64,000 nt of DNA from Cladobotryum mycophilum (lineage: Eukaryota > Ascomycota > Sordariomycetes > Hypocreales > Hypocreaceae), in contig JAVFKD010000004.1 of NCBI GenBank assembly GCA_036429605.1, forward strand, positions 2,914,001 through 2,978,000, given 5' to 3'. Within the stretch, counting starts at the first letter, position 1. Each line of letters opens with the position of its first letter. Positions 44,784 to 56,509 of the stretch are shown in pieces. A model generated the notes under the pieces. That model searched no databases. It worked only from the letters and a program-made list of their open reading frames with translations, and was not told where the DNA came from. The position numbers were made by a program, and so were the translations under genes.

Positions 44784-47464
44784 TTAAACGTTCATTGAAG
44801 GAATTTTGGTGAGGTCAATGTCCTCGACCCCCGAGGCTTTGTGAATCCAGGACCAGAACCATTGGCTGGCGGTCGTCGTAGGGGGTTTGCTGACGTTGGC
44901 GCTGGCGCTGGCGCCTCTGCGTCGCCGTCGCCGTCCCACGATGAGCCGCCTCTTTCGGCCCCTGGGCGGGGGCGGGGTCTGCGCCGGGCGGCCGTCCGGG
45001 GCGTTGACGTCGGAGGAGGACCGGTAGCGGGCGAGGAGGGCGCGCGGGACGGAGCGGAAGGAGGAGAAGGTTTGGCATAGTTTGCGGGCGAGGGAGGTGA
45101 AGGCGCGGGTTTGGAGGAGGTAGACTAGGATCATGAAGGGGACGCAGACGAGGACCATGGTGAGGGCGAAGCGCCAGTCTGTGACGGGGATTTTGAATTC
45201 TGTGATGCCGAAGACGGACTGTTTGGATGGGGTATATCTGCATGAGTATTTTGTGACTTTAAAAAAAGGGGTTGGGGGAGGGGTGTTTGAGGAAATAGAC
45301 TTACGGTTACAAAGGTCAGTGGTAGGAAGATCATGCTAATCATTGTCAAGGACCAGATGTTATCCCCCTGATCAATCGCCCTCCTGCTCTCCTTGATCGA
45401 GCTCCCGCTAAACAGCTGATCCCTCAGGTTCTCAATCTCCTTGCGCGTGCGCTCGTTCCTCTTCAACACCTCCCCCAGGTCGCTGACCACTTTATCCAGC
45501 TCCCTCCTCAGCAGGGCCATCTTGGCGCCGTAGTCGGCGCCCTCGGGCGACTCGGGGCTGGGGTGCGGCCAGAGCAAGGGGTGGGAGCCGAGCCAGAAGT
45601 CGTCGGTGAAGGTGTCAACGTAGGCGGCCACCATGGCCTTGATGCCAGTGTTTATGACGGCGAGGGTGTTGTAGGCCCAGAAGTAGCGGCGGATGTAGGT
45701 GAAGTGCTTGTCCTCGAAGAGGAGCTTGTCGCGGAGGCGGTGGTCGAACATGAACTCTGGCTGGGTATGGTTGTTAGCTGGACATTGCTGTGATATTTTT
45801 TTTTCTTTTTTCCTCATCAGAATCTTACCGGAGGCGTGATGAGCTTGGTGATCCTCTCATGGAGAATCTGGTTCCTCTTCCCCGCATCACGATACTCTGA
45901 AATCAACAGCTCCAAAAAGGCATACGGCCCATTATAGAAACTCTTGAGCTGGAAATCATCCCCCTAACGGTGTGCTCATCATCGGGAAAACTCTGAATGC
46001 TCAACAAGTGCCAGGGCCCGAACGTGTCAAACAGGAACCCCTCTCTGGCACGCTCCCTCCTCGGCCGCATCCTGAGCGTCTTGGTTGGCTCCCCGCCCAG
46101 CGAGAGGGCGAGTACGGAGCCGCATTCGGCAATGTCGATGTGATCGCCTAGACGCTTGTCCGAGGGGCGCTTTTCGTAGCGCTGCCAGGGGGTGGGCTCG
46201 AGGCCGTCGCTGATGACGGTGTAGTACTTGAAGACGAAGAAGAAGGATCGCTGGCGGAGGTGGCAGGATGAGAGGGGAGCATCGGGTCTGATACCACCCG
46301 TTGATGGCATGGGAGGCGGAGAGGGCGGGCAAGTGGAGGAAGAAGAAGACGCTGATGGGGGGCGCTCAAAGGCTCGTTGCATAAAGGCGTGGGTGCGACC
46401 GCGGTTAGGGGTATCGGATAGGAGGTGATGGAGGAGTTCCGTCATGTCAAAGTGAGGAGACATGGTGAGATGAAGAGCGGCGAGCATAAGAGGCGTTGGT
46501 TCTTGGACGATGCTAGGTGAACGAGAACTCAGGTAAGCCTTTTTGATACGAGGGAAAAGGGGGGGACAACGAACGTGATGCGTCCAACAGACTGGCCGCT
46601 TGGATTAACATCCCTGATAGCCTCCCACAACGTAGAAGAATCAACAACATCATCACCCGAGCTCTCCAGGGGGCCGCCCTCTCCGACGTACTTGACCAAG
46701 CCCTGGACATCAACATCCACGCTCGTCCTGACCGCCCTCGCATCCCCGCCAGCGACCTCATAGACCTCAAACGTGGAGCTAACAAACCTCTCCCTCTCAA
46801 ACGCCGCGAACTCGTAGAAAGGCTGGGAGACGTCAATGTCCCAGCGGCGGCGGAGCACTTCCTCGTCGAGCAGGCCGGCGATTTCATCAGAGAACTCCGA
46901 GTCTCTGAGGTGGCGGAGGAGCATGTCGTCCGAGAAGGTCATGGGAGTGAGGGCCCGTTGGACGCGGGATGAGGATGATGATGTGGTGATGGGTTCGTCG
47001 GCGACTGTGCGCGGACGACTGCATGACTGGTCGAGCAGCGGGATATAGGACAAGTCCTCGTCCGCGAGGACAAACTCCCCGCCGCCGTTGGGGTTCGGCG
47101 TAAGAGGCAAGAAGGGCCTGGGCGAGGGGCAAAACGACGGCCGCTCCGGGGCATCAAGGGTATCCCGACGGGACCTGGAGAGCATCTCGCTGGTGAAGGT
47201 CAGGCACCGCAGGGGAGGGGTCATGGCGTCCTGGGCGATGGTGTTGCGACTATCCGCCCTCTCCCTCCTGCGCACGCCGAGTACATCGTGGAGACTGCGT
47301 AGGCTGCGAATGTATTGGTCATGATGATGTTCGACGTTTTTGATGAGATCTTCCAAGTTTGAGATGTTGCTGTTGTTGTTGCTATTGTTGCTATTGTTGC
47401 TATTGTTGCTATTGTTGTTGTTGTTGTTGTTGTTGCTGTTGTGGGTGTGAGGCTGAGCGGTCAT
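44784..47464 (-). CDS. CorA-like membrane protein with poly-Asn N-terminus, frame break at a G run
   Basis: Four exons (47464-46575, 46512-45829, 45760-45305, 45218-44784) give about 821 residues after restoring one missing base. Residues 8-35 are poly-Asn/Ser. A long soluble N-terminal domain follows; HTVRG is followed by the frame break, then DDFQLKSFYNGPYAFLELLI. The C-terminus has two membrane segments: NIWSLTMISMIFLPLTFVT, then RFALTMVLVCVPFMILVYLL, and a basic Arg-rich tail. This layout is that of fungal CorA-like Mg2+ transporter-family proteins. However, the loop after the first segment reads SVFGITEF, not the GMN of true CorA, so transport is uncertain. The break lies in a coding-strand run of five G (plus-strand C 45960-45964). 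The first donor (GTTCGT) is unusual. Confidence 0.75.
47341..47452 (-). repeat. Trinucleotide repeat encoding poly-Asn
   Basis: GTTGTTGCTATTGTT-type units (plus-strand view) encode the Asn/Ser run at residues 8-35 of the CorA-like protein. Such AAC/AAT tracts expand and contract easily. Confidence 0.85.
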
Positions 47465-47992
47465 TGCCACATTCAAGAAGTAAGAGTTTCAACTCATCCG
47501 ATAATACGTAGTATGTCTATCTATCTAAGGACAGATGGAAAATATAGTAGAGGGTGTAAACAACCCCGGGGGAGTTCAACATGGAAGATATATAGTTTTC
47601 CATTCTTCCCGCCTCACATATGTTCAGCCCTTAAGACTCCCCGTCCATTGGCTAACCAGGTTCTCATGCAACTCTTCGGAGTCGCCCGACATAGTTCTCA
47701 GAAGGACTAAACATAAACAAAAAGAAGCCGAGGAACGCGGCTGAAAGCTCCGACTCAAAAAGCGAACAAGCGGGTTTCTTGGCAAAGCTGATGATAATGG
47801 ATGATCAATGAACCGATACGGAGTTAGACTCTAGTACATACATGCAAAGGCTGCCTTTTCTGCACGTTTTTAGATCTTCTGATGCATGTCACAGCCCTGA
47901 CACGTGCAATGTACTTGAATGGGAGCAGTTGGCAGCGACCCCCCCAAATCCAGAGGGAGATGATCTACAGAGTGTACCTAAACTAGACTGAG

Positions 47993-48011
47993 CCCCCCCC
48001 CCCCCCCCCCC
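47993..48011. repeat. Poly-C run of 19
   Basis: Nineteen consecutive C, followed by a T and five more C. By far the longest G/C homopolymer in the window. Confidence 0.9.
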
Positions 48012-48374
48012 TCCCCCTTTTTTTCCCGCAGTAAACCCCCACGATCTTGGGGAACTCAAAGTGTGGGGGAGGCTTCGGTGTATCTCTCTGGTTAAAGCCC
48101 TTTTTTCCGCCTCGCATTTCAGTCTAGCTCCAAATTCCCTTCCCATCCAAAGCGTCGTCGTCATCCCTTTTTAGGCGTAAAAGCGTTAGACAACGATAAA
48201 AAGAGTGAGGCTGACTGGCGTGGATTAGCAAGCAAGCAAGCAGGCCAAAAAACCCTCCGTTGCGTTGTTGGTCTGTGTAGCATCCGTCTCCGTCTTCGGC
48301 TCCTAACGGCTGAAGAAATGGGGGGTGCGTGACTGTTGATACAACATTGGAGGAATTCCGCCTCCCTTCCGCTG

Positions 48375-48401
48375 TCAATCAATCAATCAATCAATCAATC
48401 A
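48375..48401. repeat. TCAA tetranucleotide repeat
   Basis: Between six and seven perfect units of TCAA. Confidence 0.95.
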
Positions 48402-49006
48402 AGCTTTGAGCTGTTTGCTCCAACTTGTAGGCCGTTGGTCAATGGTTTAATGCACGGCATCGTCATGGTAGGCTTTGCCAAGTCTTGACGGACAAAGGGA
48501 AGCGATTGCGTGTCTTGATAATAAGCACATCTAATTGTTTGTCCGGTGATGCTGATATACTCCAGCCGCCTTGGTTGGATTGCTTCGGCAAAACTCCCAT
48601 TGGAGACTGTTCGACGCCATGTGCAGCGTCTGAGACGTGACCAAGCGATTCCAAGGCGAACAGTTGGGCTTGTCCAAGTCACAATCTAGCATCATATTTC
48701 ATCCTTACCGCGGCTCGCGCTAATCCACCCTTGATAATTAGTCAAACTCATGACAATCATTAAAACATCACCGAGTGCGGAATCAAGATGCTTCAGCTCA
48801 GCATAACCGTCGTAACATGTTTTACTAATGACCCCCTAGTTACAACCAAACCCATTGCCCCTGAATAGGTATCACTGCCTCATGTCTTCGTAACTCTATA
48901 GTCCAAGTTAAGATGCAAACACGCCATACCAAACTCGAGACGCCATGTATAAGCCTCGGCACACCCAATGCCCTAACCAATGACCCGGACCTTATATGTA
49001 CTTCCT

Positions 49007-50031
49007 CTAAGAGGCGACGGTGACGGGCTTGGCAGCATTGGCCTTCTCAGCGCCATCGACTTCCATAGCATCGTCCTCGGCTTCGACCTCACCCTCACCT
49101 TCAACTTCCTCCTCCTCCTCGTCGTCTTCACTCTCGCCCTCAATGTCGACACTACCATCCTCGGACATCTCGTCTTCTTCTTGATCATGCTCGACTCCCT
49201 CTGGGTGCTCGCTCTCAATACCAGCCATTTCGGCATCCTCGCCTCGAGCCTTGGCAGCCTCTTCAGCCTCGGCCTCTTCAGCCGCCTCCTCTTCGGCTTC
49301 CTCAGCACCATAGTCTTCGCCATCAGCGACGAGATCGGCCTCGGGCTGCTCAGGGGGTACTCAGGTGGGGCAGAAGCCTCGGAATCCCTGCCAGAATAAC
49401 GTTAGAAGACAAAAAAAAAAAACCAATACTGGAATCATTCAGGGGTGTGATTGCATACCATTTGATGGCAAATCGAGTCACGCGAGGCTTCTCGGCCAGG
49501 ACGTTACGTTTCACGCGCTCGATGATGGGCTTAGCCGGTGGCTCTGCATTGAGTTCGTCCGAATCGTACTCGTTGTTGACATAGTACCCAACTCGCACGA
49601 ACTCACGACCATCATAGGCGCATGTCAGTAGAATGACGGTGACGCCGAGGATATCAGCATCGGGAATGCGCGAAGTGTTGGGAGCATCGGCCTCGAAAAT
49701 GAACTTGTTCACGCCGACCGGGATCGGGCCAACTAGGAGGGAATCTAGCTCTTGATCATATTGGTCTCTGCGGTGTGTGTTAGGTTGGAATAGGCGGTAG
49801 GGACGGTGGGGGGCGAGTCTCACGATGTAGCGGAACCAACATAGGTCAACTTCCATTCAAGGTCTATAGTAGTGTTAAAAGACAATTGATGCAGCTTCTG
49901 GTAAGACGTAGAGGCCACTCACCCTTTTCCAGGGGCTCGAGACACTCGAAAGTGATCTCAAACTCGTATTTGTCGGTGAACTTGGCGGGGTTGTTCACCA
50001 CCTTGACTCCAAGAAGCGAGACGACAGACAT
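49007..50031 (-). CDS. ASF1: Histone chaperone ASF1, frame break at a C run
   Basis: Four exons (50031-49923, 49863-49824, 49767-49459, 49387-49007) give 279 residues after restoring one missing base; introns are 59, 56 and 71 bases. The conserved core is complete: MSVVSLLGVKVVNNPAKF, FEITFECLEPLEKDLEWKLT, VGSATSDQYDQELDSLLVGP, GVNKFIFEADAPN, VGYYVNNEY, KRNVLAEKPRVTRFAIKWD. After it comes a long acidic tail typical of fungal ASF1. The break lies in the last exon, at a coding-strand run of five C (plus 49353-49357) after SAPPEY; one more C gives PPEQPEADLVADG and an acidic tail ending AKPVTVAS. ASF1 binds H3-H4 and serves replication-coupled and independent nucleosome assembly. It is divergent with RNA14. 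Confidence 0.93.
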
Positions 50032-51314
50032 GGTGCTGGTATGCTGTGTAGATTGGGTTGAAATTGATAATTAGAAGAAGAAGAGACTGTGTCTGGATCA
50101 AGAAAGCTTCGTGCAAGATGATCGTCCGGATCTGTGGATCGTGATCGTGGCGAGGGAGAGATTTGGTGGGGGAGGGGAGAAAGTCGGTCTCGGTTTGGCC
50201 TGTTGAACTGCAAGCCTTACGTGCTCACAGAAGAGGGTCTCTGTGTGCTTTGTATTATTAGAGAAAGGCTGGAGCAACACAAATGCGGATGAAGGTGCAA
50301 GTTGTGCGTGTGTGCATAAACAAACGGGAGTCTTGAAGGAGGAAGAGATGAGGTGTACGGAGGAGGAAGGCTAGGGGAAGGGAAGGGAGAGATAGAAGGT
50401 GAATTGCTTTGGTGAGCTCGCGCAGGAAACGCGATGATTCAATGGTCGCGTCCCAGTTAAAGTGGTTCGGGTCGTCACCCAACGTTGGATTTTTTTGCTC
50501 TGGCGCCTATGATTTGGCGGATCAGCGCTGTAAAAGGTCACTAGAGGGACCATTAGAGACCCCTGGAGGCCTAAGGCTAGACACTGCTGTGCCAATGAGA
50601 CCGCTGGAACAGAGGCTCTTTGGGCTGCAGCGGTACGTACCGATCTTTGCACACCTTTCATTTTCAGCCTTGAGGCGGCAACTTTTCACCCAGCCTTCCC
50701 TCTTTGAGAGCTTGCACTAAGGTACTGAGGTACTCGAAGTTTAATTTTCAAAAGCTCAAGATTATTCCTCCGATCGCATCAGCATCATCATCATCCTCAT
50801 CTTCATCGTCAAACAAACCTCATTGCGCTGGTTGCATTTGATCACGAATTCTTATGCAAACCGTCGCTTTGGTTTCGTCGCATTCTTATCATTTCTTTTT
50901 CCTTTTCCATCTCCTCAAGTGATACCTTGCCTCTGGTCTGTGAGTAACGACGGCAGCGTTCAGCTCGCCTCTTTTTTTGTTGCATCGAGCGCGGCGCGAC
51001 TCGCCTGCTGTCGAGTTTGACGCAACCACTTCTCCATCTCCAAGACGTGGGACTGTGGAACTGGTATTGCTTTTCCATGCTCGCCCTTCCTCACTTGTGA
51101 TATAACTTTTCTCTAATACTCAATTCCTACGTAGGACCGCCTCTGTGACGAATCGCTCCCAGCAGTTTCTCAAGGGCTCGCGACCCTTTGAGCCATTTCC
51201 CCAATCCTCGACATATTCTTTGTTGGGTGAGATTTCTTGATTCGTGACGAAACATTCGATTCGACTCGGCTCGATCCATATTTTTCTTCTTCTTCCAGTA
51301 ACAGCCTCTTAATC
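50032..51314. other. Divergent promoter region between ASF1 and RNA14
   Basis: The two ATGs face away across 1.28 kb. The RNA14 side has C/T-rich leader sequence. A CATCATCATC-rich stretch lies near 50785-50805. I see no gene. Confidence 0.6.
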
Positions 51315-54300
51315 ATGGCTTCCGAAGGCGCTTCGTGGGGCAATGATGGATTTGCGGCCGCAGATGGCGCTCATACTCAGCATAGCGACGAACAAGTTGA
51401 TCACTTTAATCAAGATGCTCATGTCCCTGGTGAATCAGCGGAAATTGAAACAGAGGATGGAGCAGAATATGACCCTGAATATGTCCCTGTTGAAACTGTC
51501 CCTGAAATACCTGCAATCCCTGACCTGGCCACCTCAACGCTCTCGCAGCGTCTGCCGCCCAAGCCTAAGATGTCCGGAGGCTTTCTAGTGGAGGCCTCTG
51601 ATGATGAAGACGATGGTGCGAATCCCCGGTCAAGTGTTCCGTCACGACCCCAAAGTCAAGTGAGCCAGCCCATGGAGGTGAAGAATGGAGTTGCTGCGGC
51701 CCCTCCCCCCTGTCGAGATCCCGCCCAACGTGACCCCAGCCATGGCCAACCTTGATCCGGTAGCATTGTTTGAGGCTCGCATCCAGCAAGACCCCCGTGG
51801 AGATATGGATGCCTGGTTGAATCTCATTGCCGATCACAAACGTCGCAGCAGGGTTGACGATGTCCGAAGCGTGTATAATCGCTTCTTGGAAGTGTTTCCC
51901 CAAGCAGTAAGTTGCGCAACGCATGACGGCCCTTGAATAAGTCAATGTGCAATAACTGACGAAGCTAGGCCGACACATGGGTTGAGTGGATTGAAATGGA
52001 ACTGGGAATGGATAACTTTGTTGATGCTGAGCAACTGTTTGGCAGATGCTTGATGACGGTACCAAACGTCAAACTTTGGACCGTCTATCTCAACTATATC
52101 CGGCGACGTAATGATTTGAACAACGATCCAACCGGCCAGTCGAGGCGGACTGTAACCCAATCATATGAATTTGTAATTGACAATATTGGCGTCGATCGAG
52201 ATTCGGGAAACATTTGGCAGGATTATATCCAGTTTATTAAAAACGGTCCTGGGCAAATCGGCGGCACGGGTTGGCAAGATCAGCAAAAGATGGATCAGCT
52301 TCGCAAGGCCTTTCATCGTGCCATCACAGTTCCAATGTCGAGCGTGAACAACCTGTGGAAGGAATACGACCAGTTTGAGATGGGCCTCAACAAAGTCACC
52401 GTGCGTGTCGTCTATACTACCCTACCCATGTGACTTGATTTGCTAATGTTTCGATAGGGACGAAAGTTCATCCAGGAACGGTCGCCGGGCTACATGTCGG
52501 CAAAAAGTGGCAACATTGCACTCGACAACATTACTCGGAGCTTGAAGCGGACAAACCTCCCTCGGTTGGCACCGGCACCAGGGTTTGAGGGCGATCAGGA
52601 GTTTCGTGACCAGGTAGTGCTATGGAAAAAGTGGATCGAGTGGGAAAAGGACGATCCGCTGGTTCTCCAAACCGATGAACCCAAAGTATTCACACAACGA
52701 GTCCTGTATTGTTACAAGCAAGCCCTCATGGCGCTGCGCTTCTGGCCAGAAGTTTGGGTGGATGCTGCCGAGTGGTGCTTCCAGAACAATGTTCGCGAAA
52801 ATGACAAAGACATGGGCACCGAGTTCCTGCTTCAAGGCATTGCTGCGAATCCAGAGAGTGTCTTACTGGCCCTGAAGCATGCAGATCACATTGAGACCAA
52901 CTCCCCGCAGAAGGAGGGAGATAAGTCAGAATATGCCAAGGCTGTTCGACAGCCGTTTGACGATGTTCTGAATACCTTGTATGCCATGGGAGACAAGGTC
53001 AAGGAGCGTGAGAAGCTGGAGGTTTCCACTCTGAAGCAGGCGGCTGCCCACGATTTTCCCGTCCAGGAATCAATCGAGCAGAACGATGACGACGATGATG
53101 AAGATCAGAAGCCCAAGCTGTCGCCCATGGAAGAGCGGATATCTGCTATCCAGAAGGGTTATGCTGTCGAGACAAATCTCCTTTCAAGAACTATATCCTA
53201 TGTGTGGATTGCCATGGCCAGGGCTATTCGTCGTATCCAAGGCAAGGGTAACCAGACAGATGGCGGCCTGCGCAAGGTTTTTACAGATGCACGACAAAAG
53301 GGTCGGCTTACTAGTGATGTGTATGTTGCAGTGGCTCTTTTGGAGTCCGTGGTGTATAAGGACCCCGTTGGCGCCAAGATCTTTGAGCGTGGTGCTCGAC
53401 TTTTCCCCAACGATGAGGGTTTCATTGTCGAATATCTAAAGTTTCTACACTCCAAGGACGACACTACCAGTAAGTTGATTCATGGTTATGCTTGGAGCTT
53501 ATCAGTCGGCTAACGATGAAGCAGATGCGAGAGTCGTCTTCGAGACATGCGTGAACCGTCTTATTGCCAAACCGGAGACACTGCACAAGGCCAAGCCGCT
53601 ATACGCGTACTTCCACAAGTACGAGTCGCAGTATGGTGAGCTGTCGCAAATCAAGAAAATTGAAGACAGAATGGCGGAACTATTTCCTGAAGACCCAAGG
53701 CTGAAGAACTTTACGGCCCGGTATTCTTCCGACAAGTTTGACCCCATTGCCGCCCCCGTCATCATCTCCAAGGCCGTGCAGATGCGACCAAAGCAAATGC
53801 TCCCCCCATTGAGCAGCCTGCATCAACGCGGAGCAGCTATCCGCCGCAAAAACAGGAGCAAAGCCCACGGCCGCAGTATGTTAGAGCGACAGCGTCGCCG
53901 AAGCGGCCGCTCGGGGTTGACGATGAAGAGTTGAACCCCCCGAAGAGACTTGCTAGGGGCACATCGCCTCTCAAGGGAGCTGCCGGCCGTCGTCTAGACC
54001 AGCAGCGTCGCAATCAATCATCAGCGCTTCACCGTGATATTACCTTCCTCTTGGGTATCCTTCCACCAGGTCACACCTATGACTCCCAGCGGCTCAACCC
54101 CGCGGGAGTTGTCTCCCTATTGCGTGACACTCAGCTCCCAGATTATGGAACTTGGAAAGCACAAACTGGAGGACAGTATCGCTTCAATGCCCCAAACCAT
54201 GGAAGGCAGCCATCTGGAGAATACCAGAGACCTCTGAGTCCCTATGGCCGGGTGGCATCTACATCTAGTGGGTATAGACAGTCGCCATTGCGGACGGAGG

Positions 54301-54428
54301 CGGGAACGTCGTTCCAAGCAAACCCTTATGGTACTACCGATACAAGCGGAGCTGCAAATCAGTGGCCTGCAGCGCAGCAAGGATATGGAGCGCCAGCACA
54401 AGGGCAGTTTGGAGGATACCGATACTAA
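51315..54428 (+). CDS. RNA14: mRNA 3'-end-processing protein RNA14, two frame breaks at C runs
   Basis: Four exons (51315-51906, 51969-52400, 52458-53469, 53525-54428) give about 979 residues after correcting two frame breaks; introns are 62, 57 and 55 bases. After an acidic N-terminus the HAT-repeat (Suf domain) protein begins with FEARIQQDPRGDMDAWLNLI and continues through DTWVEWIEMELGMDNF, VWVDAAEWCFQNNV, ARVVFETCVNRLIAKPE and YESQYGELSQIKKIEDRM. RNA14 is the CstF-77 homologue, a subunit of cleavage factor IA for pre-mRNA cleavage and polyadenylation. Break 1 is at 51705-51710, six C where five (or eight) fit, before VEIPPNVTPAMANLDPVALF. Break 2 is at 53802-53807, six C where seven fit, before IEQPASTRSSYPP. 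The disordered Gln/Tyr/Gly-rich C-terminus ends QFGGYRY. Confidence 0.92.
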
Positions 54429-55645
54429 AACGGCTACAGTCTATGCATTCCCTCTTAACCTTGGGCCTCAAATTATGATGAACACCCACGAAACTTGGAT
54501 CCAAGCGATTCGGGCCTTGGACACAGGCGACTGGATATATTTAGAGAAATGTTATATTCACTTTGATGAAGCTGGTGGGGTGCTTTTTCTTTCTTGATGC
54601 ATTCGATGGCGTTCGGTGGGTGTTGGACCAGGTCTTAGACTTTGGAGGTGGATTCACGTTTGTGTCCTAGTAGGGGACACAAGGTCAGAGATCAAGCGCC
54701 AGGCTGGCAGTTTTGTTCAAATAATTTACGTGATTTGGTTACCAAAGAAATGGATGAAGTCTTAAAGTTGAACGTGCCTCGTGTTTTCTGTGCTGGACAT
54801 TGATTCACCATGCCACGACGTGAAACCTTTCGGGTAGGAGCGGAATCTTGCTGCTGGTCCATGACTATTAGTAAATGATATTTATAGAACTGGGTAAGTG
54901 AATTGTGGAATGTGTTTGTCTTTACTTGCTCTATGATGGAGCCGTGTAGCTTGGTAGGTATTACCGCCACCGTGAATAGCATATCGTTCTGGACAACGAA
55001 GCATTTCGCCCATGAGCTTCCTCTCTCGTAGACTATTGTTTAAGAACGACCTGAATAGACTTTTGATGTAAAGAGGATTGTTACATTCATGGCAATGCTC
55101 GTATTCGCCGAGAGTTGCTGAGTTGTCCAGAGGAAACGTAATGGCCCGTGGGATTGCTGGCAAAGAGGCTGCACCCAGCCGATCCATATTAATCTTGGGT
55201 AAATAGAACAACGGTTTATTGCAATTCCGAACAGACAACCCTCGTTAAGGCCTTTGTTTTACGGATTAAGGGGGAGCCGATGGCTTTTCCATGCTTACGT
55301 TACCCAACGCCCACCTTGTCGTTTGTCCCAACTTCCAGGGCCACCTTCTCCCCAAGGCCTCCCTTACACTGCAACTCGACCACTGACAACTCACTTCTCT
55401 CTTTCTCGTCAGTTATAGGCATCTGGCAGCCTTGGGTGCATCATCAGAGTGTAGCCTTAGGGCACAAGTCATCAAGATTCCGATTTTCGGCTATAAAAAG
55501 CTCCCCTTCCTCCTCCCTCCTCCCCCTCTTTTCTTCCTTCCTCACCGCACAATAACAGCAAGCTCTTGGCTTCCCATTCCCCTCTCGAGTTCCCCTTCAT
55601 CATTGCTGCTTTCAAATATTTCGTTTCATCAACGATCGCGATCAT

Positions 55646-55941
55646 AGTAAGTTGTCTCTTGAGGCACCCCTTCCTCGATTCCTCAACTTTCCTCATCATA
55701 CCCCCTCATCATCACCCCTCTTGTTTTGCTTGCCGCTTTTGACTCCCGCTTCCTCATTTCATTACCAACCTCATAATCATCATCGGTCGCTCGTTTCTAG
55801 AGGACTACCAGCGCTTCTCACTCTCCAAGAGTCTCGCCTTTTGTTTTTCCTCCTCCAGCGCTACCCCGATATCCTCTATTGATTTCCTTCAAACGCTACC
55901 TCTTGACACTCCCTGTCTAACTATTCGCTCTCCATTTCCAG
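55646..55941 (+). other. Candidate Argonaute 5' leader intron 1
   Basis: Donor CATA/GTAAGT at 55646 and acceptor TTTCCAG ending at 55941 frame 296 bases with a long pyrimidine tract. No protein-coding role; it lies in the leader. Confidence 0.45.
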
Positions 55942-56004
55942 ATCCAAACCCTTCAAGACTTTGAACCAACGGCCGCCTTGGCAAAGACAGGCATTGCCCG
56001 CTGA

Positions 56005-56221
56005 GTATGTTTGCCTATTTCCTTTTCTCTATACACACTCGTTTGTTTCCCATCATATATCCTTCACTTCGAGCTACTCCTGGGAAACTCAATTCAGGCT
56101 TTTGAGTTGGTTCGATAGAGTACCCGTAACGTGGATAACCTTTGACTGCAAAACTGCGGCCGCTGGCTATCTATTGTTTCTCGATATACTTCCCTTCCTA
56201 CCCCTTCTCTGACTGTGAGCA
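56005..56221 (+). other. Candidate Argonaute 5' leader intron 2
   Basis: Donor GCTGA/GTATGT at 56005 and acceptor GTGAGCAG ending at 56221 frame 217 bases, with a TCTGACT branch-like site just upstream of the acceptor. Confidence 0.45.
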
Positions 56222-56364
56222 GGTGCTTACCTTACCCAATATCCTACCCATCAGACTCTATCTTCTGTTTATGTTTCAAGCTTCATTGCTTAAATCTTTC
56301 TTGAGACTGACCGTAGCAGAGATCCGGAACTCACCTCGGACATTTGTTAGCAAGCTATAACTTG

Positions 56365-56509
56365 GTAAGTCAAACCTACCCTTGCCCCTCCAAACACTAC
56401 CCCCATGAATGTCTTACAGCCTTGTTACCATACGGCTTTCATATCACATTTCCTTCAGTTATCACTATACTTTATTATTCAAGCCATCACCCACTAACCA
56501 TCATATTAG
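56365..56509 (+). other. Candidate Argonaute 5' leader intron 3
   Basis: Donor ACTTG/GTAAGT at 56365 and acceptor ATATTAG ending at 56509 frame 145 bases. A CCACTAACC branch site lies 12-18 bases before the acceptor. Splicing would put the ATG at 56518 eight bases after the junction. This is the best supported of the three. Confidence 0.6.

Larger units (their letters stand above)
47465..49006. other. CorA-like upstream region with a long poly-C run
   Basis: This lies between the CorA-like start and the ASF1 stop, both on the minus strand. It contains a C run of 19 at 47993-48011 and CAAT repeats at 48375-48401. Short ORFs have no recognisable product. Confidence 0.6.

Noticed and set aside
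49350..49856. 168-codon minus-strand ORF spanning part of ASF1
   Set aside because: It is ASF1 exon 3 read through its flanking introns; the spliced model matches the family throughout.
7336..53807. Programmed ribosomal frameshifting at the broken homopolymers
   Set aside because: Eight sites in unrelated housekeeping genes, of both signs and without common flanking signals, fit sequencing error better; orthologs are not known to frameshift here.
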